Counted from the stretch's first letter, positions 1 to 7,487 are shown. The stretch is 10,152 nt of DNA from Thermoplasmata archaeon (GCA_021795055.1 JAJYPW010000021.1:1-10152); one strand, 5' to 3'. Notes: generated by a model from the sequence alone, not told the origin. Numbers and translations are program-made.

Positions 1-456
1 GAACTGGGGCCAATAGGTATTTTCTATGATCCAGGAGGACACGCTATTATGTTGAGTTTTCATACAACGATCGCAGGTAATATTTCCAGCAACATTCACC
101 CGTCCGGCCTACAGTTCCAGGCAACTAATCGGTATCACGGTTCCGGCAATGTGCCTCAGGGGTTTTTGTTTGTGATCCCCAGTTCCAAAGATAACTGGAA
201 TCTTTCTATCGGCAACACGCAAAACAATTACAATGCAACCAGCTTTTGGACCCCATTCGAATTTCTTAACCAGCCATCGAGGTCAATACCTGGAGGATAT
301 AGCGTTGATCGGTACACTTTCGGCTACACGACTTGGTCGGTGATGATACAGTTTTCTCTCGCCGTTGGATTACGTACCTTTAATCTTTCAGCAGAATTGA
401 CAGGCCTTGACAAGCCTGTTTTTGCCTCGGTGGAAATAGCATTGGATGAATCGTAG
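1..456 (+). CDS. C-terminal part of an unrecognised, possibly secreted protein
   Basis: The reading frame is open from the first base of the window to a TAG at 454-456, so this is probably the 3' end of a longer gene. An internal start at ATG 49 is also possible, because AGGAGG lies at 32-37, 11 bases upstream. I do not recognise the family. The visible 151 residues are rich in Asn, Ser, Thr, Gly and aromatic residues, have few charges, and read like alternating beta strands. They contain several N-x-S/T sequons (NIS, NAT, NLS) and no clear membrane helix. This composition is typical of extracellular or S-layer-type archaeal proteins, but that is inference. Only 12 bases separate the stop from the transposon-derived repeat at 469, so the original downstream context may be disrupted. 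Confidence 0.6.
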   Translation, partial: ELGPIGIFYDPGGHAIMLSFHTTIAGNISSNIHPSGLQFQATNRYHGSGNVPQGFLFVIPSSKDNWNLSIGNTQNNYNATSFWTPFEFLNQPSRSIPGGYSVDRYTFGYTTWSVMIQFSLAVGLRTFNLSAELTGLDKPVFASVEIALDES

Positions 457-468
457 GTGATAAAATGT

Positions 469-674
469 GCCCTCCTCAAGAAATAATGGCCTGAGAACAA
501 TCACTGAAAATGAAGTAAGTCCAGAAAACATACAACCGTAAATCCATAGCTTCGTCCAGATAATTGAACAGACCCGGGAATATTACAAATAAGAGAGTGT
601 CCATTATCCATTGAAAGCTGACAAGCTGGGCCTGTGGACTAAAGAATGGTGGAAATAAATCTTCATTTGAAAAT
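469..674 (+). repeat. 206-bp direct repeat, copy 1 (decayed transposase-derived fragment)
   Basis: This segment matches 8148-8354 in the same orientation, with about ten substitutions (mostly transitions) and one single-base indel, roughly 95% identity. It has no intact ORF. One plus frame reads as a broken protein containing FVQIIEQTREYYK and LGLWTKEWWK, interrupted by stops. The first part resembles the stretch before the second catalytic Asp of IS630-type transposases. That agrees with copy 2 lying directly behind an IS630-like N-terminal fragment. The match to copy 2 stops abruptly at both ends. The IS630 assignment of this piece alone is tentative; the repeat itself is directly visible. 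Confidence 0.85.
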
Positions 675-722
675 GGCTTTGCACCTAAATTCACTCAAAA
701 AGTGGTTTTTGAGTGCAAAGCC
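675..722. repeat. 48-base imperfect palindrome next to repeat copy 1
   Basis: The inner arms 692-701 (CACTCAAAAA) and 706-715 pair perfectly over 10 bp around a GTGG loop. The outer arms GGCTTTG (675-681) and CAAAGCC (716-722) continue the helix for 7 bp, with a 10-base bulge (682-691) on the left side. It starts exactly where the match between the two 206-bp repeats ends. It could be a transcription terminator for the upstream gene, or a pair of fused terminal inverted repeats left by a transposon. There is no T-tract after the stem, which weakens the terminator reading. Confidence 0.7.
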
Positions 723-730
723 ACCCAACA

Positions 731-746
731 CGAGATTTTAAATAAA
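731..746 (+). promoter_or_regulatory. Archaeal TATA box for the hydrogenase-related operon
   Basis: TTTTAAATA at 736-744 is a good archaeal TATA box, preceded by a purine-containing CGAGA that could act as the BRE. Initiation about 25 bases downstream would start the transcript near 766 and give a leader of about 60 bases before hyfC. This is the only strong TATA-like element between the palindrome and the first operon gene. The start site is inferred. Confidence 0.55.
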
Positions 747-770
747 GGTTGAAAATTCCAATATCCGGTG

Positions 771-835
771 ATGACGTCCACCCATAACCGCTGAAGCAGC
801 TGATGACGTCTGTTTCGCAGTGAGAACATGACGTC
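771..835 (+). promoter_or_regulatory. Leader with three ATGACGTC copies: two mini-ORFs, then the hyfC start
   Basis: ATGACGTC occurs at 771-778, 803-810 and 828-835. The third copy is the start of hyfC (ATG ACG TCG). Each of the first two also opens a reading frame: 771-794 encodes MTSTHNR and stops at TGA, and 803-823 encodes MTSVSQ and stops at TGA. The leader thus presents three starts with the same Met-Thr-Ser opening, only the last leading to a long protein. The core GACGTC is also a perfect palindrome, so the copies might instead be operator half-sites. An inverted repeat, ACCCATAAC (780-788) and GTTATGGGT (836-844), brackets the hyfC start codon. Regulation by any of these is inference. 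Confidence 0.4.
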
Positions 836-1775
836 GTTATGGGTAGAGACAATAATACAGATAGTTGGAGTTTTGGCTCTGGCGCCGCTTGTCACGGGCA
901 TACTGAACAGGGCAAAAGCCTGGTTCGAAGCCAGAAAGGGACCTCCTATTTTCCAGCCTTACTATGACCTGGCTAAGTACATTCGGAAGGAAATCCTGCT
1001 TCCTGCCAACTCTACCAGGATATTCTATCTGGTGCCATTCTTCGTTTTCGGCATATACCTGCTCATTTCATTCGTGATTCCCGTGATCCTTCCATTTCCC
1101 GATTACCTTTCAGTGTCTGTGGACTTTCTCGGGGGCGGCCTTCTCTTTGCACTCACGTCTGTGCTCCTGATCCTCGGGGCACTAAATTCAGGAAACAACA
1201 TATCTGCCATGGGGGCGAGCCGTTCGGCAACTTTTTCAGCTTACGGAGAGCCGACACTCATAATGGTTTTCTTCGCTGTGGCGCTGATCTCAGGAACCAA
1301 CAATCCTTACGTCACCAATGCGATCCTGTCAACATCCATATCTGGCTACCTCGGGCTCTATCATCTCTTCGCGACGGTCGCATTTTTTATGCTGCTGCTG
1401 TTCGAAACCGGCCAATTACCCCTTGAGAGCAGCTCGAACATGGAACTCGGCATGATAGACGAGGCTCGTGTCTACGAATATTCCGGACCTCATCTTTTCA
1501 TGATAAAGTACTCTTCCATGATTAAGCTCTACCTTCTTGGCTCCGTCTTTCTCAACGTTTTCGCCTTCCCCTGGTTCATGCAGACGGGCATTGCCGGTTC
1601 TATTCTTGACATTCCCATAATGCTGGGGAAATGGTTGGTTCTCATTGCAATTCTTGTTATTGTGAACGAGAGCCTTGGAAAGGTCAGGCTTTTCAAGATC
1701 CAGGACTTCCTCTCGATCTCCTTTGCCCTTTCAATATTCTCGGTAATTACTCTCACGCTGGGAGGGATCCTGTGA
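828..1775 (+). CDS. hyfC: HyfC/NuoH-like membrane subunit of a hydrogenase-related complex
   Basis: This 315-residue protein is a hydrophobic membrane anchor of the HyfC/HycD/NuoH family, the subunit that links the soluble redox arm to the ion-pumping arm. Its length is typical. ARKGPPIFQPYYDLAK at 35-50 is the conserved NuoH-type cytoplasmic loop after the first helix. FETGQLPLE at 192-200 carries the conserved Glu (E193), and ELGMIDEARVYEYSG at 206-220 is the long acidic loop expected to face the large and small subunits. About eight membrane helices can be recognised. The ATG at 828 is the first usable start: the only earlier in-frame ATG (771) runs into a TGA at 792. The Shine-Dalgarno signal is weak. 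It is the first gene of the operon, and its TGA overlaps the GTG start of the next gene by four bases. Confidence 0.93.
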   Translation: MTSLWVETIIQIVGVLALAPLVTGILNRAKAWFEARKGPPIFQPYYDLAKYIRKEILLPANSTRIFYLVPFFVFGIYLLISFVIPVILPFPDYLSVSVDFLGGGLLFALTSVLLILGALNSGNNISAMGASRSATFSAYGEPTLIMVFFAVALISGTNNPYVTNAILSTSISGYLGLYHLFATVAFFMLLLFETGQLPLESSSNMELGMIDEARVYEYSGPHLFMIKYSSMIKLYLLGSVFLNVFAFPWFMQTGIAGSILDIPIMLGKWLVLIAILVIVNESLGKVRLFKIQDFLSISFALSIFSVITLTLGGIL

Positions 1776-2392
1776 TATACTCTGAAATAGAGGGAATTCT
1801 GGGTGCGCTGATCCTTGGGTCGACCCTTGTCGTTCAGACGAGATCTTACATCAGGCCTATGATAAACACCGTAGTTACTCAGTCAGTCATCCTTGCAGTT
1901 ACGGCAATCATTATTGGCATCACCACATCTGCGCCTGACCTCATCGTCCTGGCAGGATTGGTAGTGGTCCTCAGGGGAATTCTGGTAAGACACTTCCTTA
2001 GCCTGAGGCTTCCAAAGACCAGGATGTTCGTAAAGGAGACATCCCATGGAGTCACCTCCGTGACCATGTACAGCGTCATAGCGCTGATCTTATCGTTCCT
2101 CGTATACAGGTACACCTTCTTTCCAATCATTCAGGCTCCCCTTGGTGCTATTGGGTTTTCGATGATAGTCCAGGGGCTCCTCCTCATAACCACCAGGCGC
2201 AACAGCTTCGCTCATTTCATCGGATATGTTGAGGAGGAGAACGGAATCATCTTCATGAGCCTCACGATAGTGCCGCTGCCATTCCTGATTGAAATTAGCG
2301 TCCTCCTTGATGTTCTTGCGCTCATAATTGTCGGAACGGGTCTTGTGACAGAGAATGTGGAGCATCCACGCGTTGAGGAGCTGATGGGATGA
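1772..2392 (+). CDS. hyfE: HyfE-like membrane subunit
   Basis: This 206-residue integral membrane protein matches the HyfE family, whose C-terminal part is related to NuoK and sits between the antiporter-like subunits and the HyfC anchor. I chose the GTG at 1772, which overlaps the hyfC stop as GTGA and follows GGAGGG at 1761-1766. A longer frame opening at 1631 lies inside hyfC and is not needed. Roughly six helices are visible. The GYVEEENGI stretch (151-159) and FLIEISVLLD (171-180, with E174 and D180) resemble the conserved membrane-associated acidic positions of the family. The protein ends in a short charged tail, EHPRVEELMG. The stop overlaps the next gene as ATGA. Confidence 0.9.
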   Translation: MIYSEIEGILGALILGSTLVVQTRSYIRPMINTVVTQSVILAVTAIIIGITTSAPDLIVLAGLVVVLRGILVRHFLSLRLPKTRMFVKETSHGVTSVTMYSVIALILSFLVYRYTFFPIIQAPLGAIGFSMIVQGLLLITTRRNSFAHFIGYVEEENGIIFMSLTIVPLPFLIEISVLLDVLALIIVGTGLVTENVEHPRVEELMG

Positions 2393-3732
2393 ACCTGGTT
2401 ATCCTCTTCCTGATTGCAATACCGGCAGTATTCTCGCTGGGCTATTTCGCCAGGCAGTTTAAGCACATGGCAGTGCTTTCGGCATCGCTGACTGTGGTTC
2501 TGTCCCTGTACATAATGGTCACGCAGCTTGATCTTTCCGGCGATTTCCTGGTGGATTATCTCTCCAGGTACTTCATCATAGCAATATCTTCCATATACCT
2601 GCTTTCAGTGGTCTTTGGACTGGGATACCACCACAAGATGGGCGAGTCGAGGAACATGAGGCTCCACCTGTCCCTAATGGATCTCTTTGCTTCCAGTATG
2701 CTCTTCTCCATGACGGTCAACAACTTTGGGCTCCTGTGGTTCGGCATAGAAGCTACAACGGTGTCCAGCACGCTTCTCCTGGTGATCGAGAGAGAGCCGC
2801 TGAAGATAGAAGCCGCCTGGAGATATGTGATAATCGTTTCCGCTGGGTTGACCATCAGCCTGCTTTCCGTGCTGGTGATGTACTATGACTTCAACAACCT
2901 CACCATCAGCTACCTCCTGATCCATCATCCGGCTTACTCAGAACTCACAGCCATTGCGGCAGGTACTGCCCTGATAGGATACGGTACAAAGATAGGCCTG
3001 TTTCCAATGCATACATGGCTTCCGGATGCCCACAGTGAAGCTCCATCAGAGATAAGCGCGATGTTCTCAGGAGTACTCCTGCCAGTCGCAATTTATGCGC
3101 TTTACAGGGTTTATGAGGTAACTGCAAGCCCCAGCATAACAGACCTTTTCATTTTCTTTGGAGTTGTAACAATCCTGTTCTCTGCCATTATGTTGCCCTC
3201 CCAGCGCTTCTACAAGAGAATGTTTGCATATTCAACAATGGAGAACATGGGATTGATCCTCATCGGCTTCACCATTGGTGGAATTGCGCTCACTGGGGCC
3301 TTGATTCTCCTGGTAACCCATGCGTTCGGGAAGGGAGCAGCCTTCTACTCTTCCGGAAACATACTTGAGAACTATGAGTCGAAGAAGATTTCTGACGTTA
3401 CGGGACTCAGGGAGAGAATGCCTTATACATCCGTATCACTCATACTATCCTCGCTTGCAGTGACAGGGGCGCCTCCGTTCGGCACTTTTCTCGGCGAGTT
3501 CCTCATACTGACAGGGCTCTACCTTAATGGATATTTCCTGCCAGTGGGGCTAATTGTTGCATCTCTCCTGATTGCATTTGGGAGCGTCAACTTCCATGTC
3601 TCAAGAATGGTGTTTTCTGGTCATGAAGAACCCGTCTCGGAGTCCTCTAGGTCGCAGGTGGCAGTGGCGCTCAGTGCGTCTGCAATCACTCTCCTGATTC
3701 CATTTCTTTTCCTTGCATACGGGGTGATCTGA
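2389..3732 (+). CDS. hyfF: HyfF-like (NuoN/NuoM-type) antiporter-like subunit
   Basis: This 447-residue protein belongs to the proton-translocating antiporter-like family (NuoL/M/N, MrpD), subgroup HyfF. The residues that form the ion path are present: a Glu in WFGIE (E121), a Lys in GTKIGLFPMHTWLPDAH (K201, followed by the conserved His), the AYSTMENMG motif at 280-288, and a His/Lys pair in THAFGKGAAF (H311, K315). The length and about 13-14 helices fit a complete subunit without the lateral helix of NuoL. Retention of this chain argues that the complex still pumps protons or sodium. It overlaps hyfE by four bases (ATGA) and hyfG by one base (TGATG), as expected of translationally coupled subunits. 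Confidence 0.93.
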   Translation: MNLVILFLIAIPAVFSLGYFARQFKHMAVLSASLTVVLSLYIMVTQLDLSGDFLVDYLSRYFIIAISSIYLLSVVFGLGYHHKMGESRNMRLHLSLMDLFASSMLFSMTVNNFGLLWFGIEATTVSSTLLLVIEREPLKIEAAWRYVIIVSAGLTISLLSVLVMYYDFNNLTISYLLIHHPAYSELTAIAAGTALIGYGTKIGLFPMHTWLPDAHSEAPSEISAMFSGVLLPVAIYALYRVYEVTASPSITDLFIFFGVVTILFSAIMLPSQRFYKRMFAYSTMENMGLILIGFTIGGIALTGALILLVTHAFGKGAAFYSSGNILENYESKKISDVTGLRERMPYTSVSLILSSLAVTGAPPFGTFLGEFLILTGLYLNGYFLPVGLIVASLLIAFGSVNFHVSRMVFSGHEEPVSESSRSQVAVALSASAITLLIPFLFLAYGVI

Positions 3733-4955
3733 TGGTTGGAGAGGATGTCATAACAGGAGTCCTTGAATCCGGCGGAGCGGAATATGAAATCGCATCGGGA
3801 TTTGGTGTTCCATTTTGGAAGAAAGCTATTGGCAGGGACATTGAAGGGCGCGAAGATTTCAAGGCATGCGTGGGCAGGTTTGATGAAAAGGCAGAGGGTG
3901 CAGACGTTCTCAATTTCACATACGGTCCGTCAACCGGAGGGTTGACTGAATCGTGCAAATTCAACATATACACCTACGGTGAGCGAATTCTTTCGCTCAG
4001 GCCGGAACCCGCATACAAAGACAGGAAGTTGCAGGTTTCTGGATCGGGACTGGAAATGGCAAACCTCAAGATTGAACGTTACTGCGGGCCATTGAGCCCT
4101 TTCTATTCCGGCATGCTTACCGCTGCTGTGGAGGCAATCATGGGAAATGGCGAGAACAACGATCTCCGGCTTGCAAGGGTAATCATGAACGAGGTCAGCA
4201 GGATCTCTGATCACATGCACGTGATTGCAAAGCTCGCGGAGGGTGCATCGCAGAACGTGGCGTACAACCTGCTCTTCGCCCTGAGGGAAAGGCTTCTCAG
4301 GCTTGTCTCAAAAAGATTTGGCCACCGCTATTTCTTCGGGATCAATGGCTTCGGGGGCCTTGCCAGAAGCGCAGACTTCAGGGGCATTTCCTCAGAGGTT
4401 GGAGAAATAGCGGACGAGTTCCGGCAGATATGGATCAGGCTGGAGAATTCAAGGATATTCATCGACAGGATCCAGGGAACTGCCACTCTCAAGAGGCCAT
4501 GGATGGTCGGCCCAGCAGCAAGGGCTGCAGGGTTGCGCACAGACACAAGGACAGAAGGTTCATGCCTGCGGTATGATGATCTTGATCTTGAAGTTACCAG
4601 CACGACCAGTGCGGATACCCTGGCTAGGGCCCTGGTGCGGAAGGACGAGATCTTTGCATCTGCACGCATCATAGAGAAAGCAGAAAGCATGATTCGTGAG
4701 GTCCCGGTAGCAGGCCGAATGAGTCTGGTAGGCATCAACGGTGAGATTTCTGTGAGGACTGAAACCCCCGGGGGAGATTCCCTTATGCGGGTTTCACTGG
4801 TAAACGGAGTGGTGAGGAAGATATACATCAGACCATCGTCACTGCAGAATCTTGCGGTATTCACTTATGGCATCAAGGAAAACTTGCTCACCGACCTCAC
4901 TTTCGGGTACGAGGGGCTGGGCATTCATGTTTCAGAGGTGGGGGGCGTACTGTGA
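3732..4955 (+). CDS. hyfG: HyfG/NuoD-like large subunit lacking the [NiFe] ligands
   Basis: This 407-residue protein is related to the group 4 [NiFe]-hydrogenase large subunit (HycE/HyfG) and to NuoD. Family signs are FTYGPSTGG at 62-70, IERYCGP at 114-120, and EVSRISDHMHVIAKLA at 154-169, equivalent to the ER-IANHLGD helix. In true hydrogenases the N-terminal motif is CGxCxxxH. Here C118 remains, but the second Cys is Leu (L121) and the His is Tyr (Y125). The C-terminal DPCxxC motif is absent: the matching end reads TFGYEGLGIHV (390-400). There is no cleavable tail after it, so no processing peptidase is needed. The N-terminal 50 residues are only a remnant, if anything, of the NuoC-like domain of HycE. 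The active site therefore cannot hold Ni-Fe in the usual way. It fits the Ehr class; its reaction is unknown. Confidence 0.9.
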   Translation: MVGEDVITGVLESGGAEYEIASGFGVPFWKKAIGRDIEGREDFKACVGRFDEKAEGADVLNFTYGPSTGGLTESCKFNIYTYGERILSLRPEPAYKDRKLQVSGSGLEMANLKIERYCGPLSPFYSGMLTAAVEAIMGNGENNDLRLARVIMNEVSRISDHMHVIAKLAEGASQNVAYNLLFALRERLLRLVSKRFGHRYFFGINGFGGLARSADFRGISSEVGEIADEFRQIWIRLENSRIFIDRIQGTATLKRPWMVGPAARAAGLRTDTRTEGSCLRYDDLDLEVTSTTSADTLARALVRKDEIFASARIIEKAESMIREVPVAGRMSLVGINGEISVRTETPGGDSLMRVSLVNGVVRKIYIRPSSLQNLAVFTYGIKENLLTDLTFGYEGLGIHVSEVGGVL

Positions 4956-5584
4956 AATCATGGCTTACATATGGCTTGATGCGTAAGCGACTGACTACCA
5001 GGTTCCCTTCCATGGCAGCCGAAGAGGTACCTCTCTGGACCACCACCCCGGTCAGCACCGGGATCGGAGAGGCACAGTGCCCTGCCAATGCAATCAAAGG
5101 CACGGCGGTTGAAATTGGAAGATGCATATCATGCGGCTACTGCAGTCCCGCCTTCCAGCCGGATGGGGACCCGAGGACATCGATCATTCGATCAACAGAG
5201 AAGGCATTCAGGAAATCGTTCCACATCTATCTGTTCGATGCTGGATCCTGCGGATCCTGCAATCTTGAGATCAAGGCGCTGGGAAATCCTTACTACGATA
5301 TGAGCCGTTTGGGAATATCGTTCTGTGCAACTCCAAAACATGCGGATGCACTCATTGTCGTGGGGGTCCTTGCCGACGGGATGAGCGCTCCCCTGAAGAA
5401 GGCGGTTGAAGCGCTTCCCTCACCCAGGCTGGTCTTTGCCGTTGGAGCGTGTGCGATATCAGGAGGCATCATCGGAAAGTCCATATCCGGGATAGTTGAA
5501 GCGGATGTAGTTGTGCCGGGTTGCCCACCAAACCCGTTTACTATCCTTGATGCTCTGCAGAAATCCAGGGGAGACAGATCATGA
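4952..5584 (+). CDS. hyfI: Half-ferredoxin fused to HyfI/NuoB-like small subunit
   Basis: This 210-residue protein has two parts. Residues 90-205 form the NuoB/HyfI fold that holds the proximal [4Fe-4S] cluster: CGSC (C100, C103), GACAISGG (C167) and PGCPPNPF (C191) supply four ligands. Residues 1-70 look like a shrunken HycF/HyfH ferredoxin. YGLMRKRLTTRFP resembles the start of such proteins, and C43 in CPANAI together with C58, C61 and C64 in CISCGYC makes one complete [4Fe-4S] site. The ligands for the usual second cluster are missing; the CxxCxxCxxxCP Cys before Pro is replaced by Phe68. The fusion shortens the normal two-gene arrangement. The GTG start at 4952 overlaps the hyfG stop as GTGA. 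Cluster binding is inferred from cysteine spacing. Confidence 0.88.
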   Translation: MKSWLTYGLMRKRLTTRFPSMAAEEVPLWTTTPVSTGIGEAQCPANAIKGTAVEIGRCISCGYCSPAFQPDGDPRTSIIRSTEKAFRKSFHIYLFDAGSCGSCNLEIKALGNPYYDMSRLGISFCATPKHADALIVVGVLADGMSAPLKKAVEALPSPRLVFAVGACAISGGIIGKSISGIVEADVVVPGCPPNPFTILDALQKSRGDRS

Positions 5585-7458
5585 TTCTTCCTCTGCTCCT
5601 GGTTGCAGCATTCATCCCCGTCTTGATCTCCGCGTTTAGCGTAACTAACTCATACCGGGCAGGTACCATGCTCTATTCCGTCATAGCAGCGACTTCGTTG
5701 TATGCCCTGCTGGCAGGAACCACAGCCCATGTGATTGTCAGCAGTTACCTGGCATTCTCCATTGACCCCCTGTTTTCAGCATTCTTGCTCATAATATCCA
5801 CGGTGTGGGCAGTTACCTCATTCTTCTCAATTGAATACGACCGAAAGTCTAGGCCAAACGCTCTTTCCTTCCACCTTGCCATACTGGCCATGATGGTCGT
5901 GATGATCTCCGGATCATTCCCTCTGTTCCTTTCCGGATGGGAAGTAATGACAATTTCCGGGTACCTCCTCATTGGTTACAGGAAGGGCATGAACAGCATT
6001 CCTCCCTACGTTTTCCTTGTCTATGGCGAGCTGAGCACGCTTCTTATCATGGTGATGGGTGCGGGTATGTACTTCCAGTCAGGCACCATGATCTTCACAG
6101 CAGAGCCTTACAACCAGGTCATCGTATTCCTTGGGATAATGGGCTTCTTCATCAAGATGGGTGTCATGCCTTTTCAGATAACGGAATGGTTACCTATTGC
6201 TCATGGGAATGCCAGCACCAACGGTTCAGTACTGTTCAGTGCAGCGATGACTACCGTGGCACTGTACTCCGTATTGAGATTCATAACTATCTCGGACCCC
6301 GGCGAGGTATTTGGACTTCTCATAATGGGAATAGGCGCATTCTCACTTCTTTTTGGGTCGATATACTCCGCCTCCGCTGAGCACGTTAAAATGCTGCCTG
6401 CTTACAGCACCATAGAGAATAGCGGTGCAATGCTCATCTTCACCGGGGCATTCGTTGTCATGGACACACTGAACCAGATGCAGATAGCCACGTTTGCGCT
6501 CGCCGGGCTGTTGATATTTGCCTTTTCTCATGCGCTTTCGAAGAGTGGGCTCTTCATGTTCGCCGGGATCATGGAAGAAAGTACCGGAGCAACGGAGATC
6601 AAGAGCTACCATGGAGGCAACAACTCGACATTCTACGGTGCTGGAGGGTTCCTGAATTCAGTTTCTCTTGCCGGCATGTTGCCTCTTGGAGGAGGCGTGG
6701 GAGAGTGGATGCTCCTTGAGACTCTTTTCATCATGTCGATTATCGGGAACTCCGTCACAAGTCTTGTATCCATAATAGTGGGCGCCACTGCTGCCCTTGG
6801 CGGAGGGATATCCATAATTTCCATGACCAAGATCTTCGGGTTCGGATCAAGAGGGGCTCATGAGAAGGGGAGGAAAGAGGGACCGATGAGGATCTCCTTG
6901 CTGGCCATGGGCGCAGGCGTGATCCTGCTGGGAGCTTTCTCGACCCTGTACGTTGCTTTGGTCAGCAATATGATAGGAGGATATACCGGCATAGCTGCGA
7001 CCACCATACTCGGTGGAGCGCTCATTGTGCCGCATGACTTCCTTCTGACTTCATCCAGCAGTACTGGCCCATTTGGCGGAATATCTCCGCTTTTCACTGC
7101 ACTGTTCATAACATTGTTCACCGGAGTCTTGCTCCTTTCATTCAGGGGCGCAAGCTCCAGAACAGTTGTGAACTGGAATGGGGGGATAGAGGAGGAAGAC
7201 AAGCTGCACTCCTTCGCCTATGCTAACTCACTTCGCCTAACCATGAAGAGATTCTACCTGACTACTGAGGAGAGGAAAGCAGGCAAATACTCCGAGAGGA
7301 CCTTCGATGCATTCTGGCTGGTCATCATATTCCTGGCAAGAAAGACTGTGGCCCTTTCAAGAATCGTGGGGAGATGGGTAATGAACAGCAGCCTGATGGC
7401 TTATGTGTTCTACATAATGGTAGCGTTCTTTGCCGTCATGATTTACATTGCGATCTAG
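5581..7458 (+). CDS. hyfB: HyfB-like (NuoL/MrpD-type) antiporter-like subunit
   Basis: This 625-residue membrane protein is the second antiporter-like subunit and the last gene of the operon. Conserved ion-path residues are visible: E121 in GWEVMTISGY, K192 in FIKMGVMPFQITEWLPIAH followed by the conserved His, AYSTIENSG at 274-282, and H317/K321 in FSHALSKSGLF. The C-terminal part after about residue 535 has a charged linker (GIEEEDKLHSF) and two further hydrophobic stretches, as in HyfB proteins; there is no clear NuoL-type lateral helix. The ATG overlaps the hyfI stop by four bases. In enteric hyf operons hyfB comes early. Here it is at the end, which is a different gene order but still one transcription unit. 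Confidence 0.93.
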   Translation: MILPLLLVAAFIPVLISAFSVTNSYRAGTMLYSVIAATSLYALLAGTTAHVIVSSYLAFSIDPLFSAFLLIISTVWAVTSFFSIEYDRKSRPNALSFHLAILAMMVVMISGSFPLFLSGWEVMTISGYLLIGYRKGMNSIPPYVFLVYGELSTLLIMVMGAGMYFQSGTMIFTAEPYNQVIVFLGIMGFFIKMGVMPFQITEWLPIAHGNASTNGSVLFSAAMTTVALYSVLRFITISDPGEVFGLLIMGIGAFSLLFGSIYSASAEHVKMLPAYSTIENSGAMLIFTGAFVVMDTLNQMQIATFALAGLLIFAFSHALSKSGLFMFAGIMEESTGATEIKSYHGGNNSTFYGAGGFLNSVSLAGMLPLGGGVGEWMLLETLFIMSIIGNSVTSLVSIIVGATAALGGGISIISMTKIFGFGSRGAHEKGRKEGPMRISLLAMGAGVILLGAFSTLYVALVSNMIGGYTGIAATTILGGALIVPHDFLLTSSSSTGPFGGISPLFTALFITLFTGVLLLSFRGASSRTVVNWNGGIEEEDKLHSFAYANSLRLTMKRFYLTTEERKAGKYSERTFDAFWLVIIFLARKTVALSRIVGRWVMNSSLMAYVFYIMVAFFAVMIYIAI

Positions 7459-7487
7459 ACTCATATAATCACTCACTGCATCCGCAG

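Noticed and set aside
476..694. Minus-strand 72-codon frame covering repeat copy 1
   Set aside because: It matches no family I know. The equivalent plus-strand frames look like a broken transposase, and the frame runs into the palindrome.
1631..1771. Longer version of the HyfE frame starting inside hyfC
   Set aside because: The extra residues lie wholly within the HyfC coding sequence and are not membrane-like. The GTG at 1772 overlaps the hyfC stop and has a good ribosome site.
4328..4864. 178-codon minus-strand frame opposite hyfG
   Set aside because: It is fully antisense to a well-matched HyfG gene, has no recognisable motif and no promoter; a shadow of the codon pattern.
828..7458. Operon as a true formate hydrogenlyase or H2-evolving hydrogenase
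   Set aside because: The large subunit lacks three of four nickel ligands and the processing site, and no formate dehydrogenase or maturation genes are in the window.
828..7458. Operon as respiratory complex I (nuo)
   Set aside because: There is no NuoA, NuoC, NuoJ or separate NuoK, only two antiporter-like subunits are present, and the HyfE subunit and HyfC/HyfG details are hydrogenase-side features.
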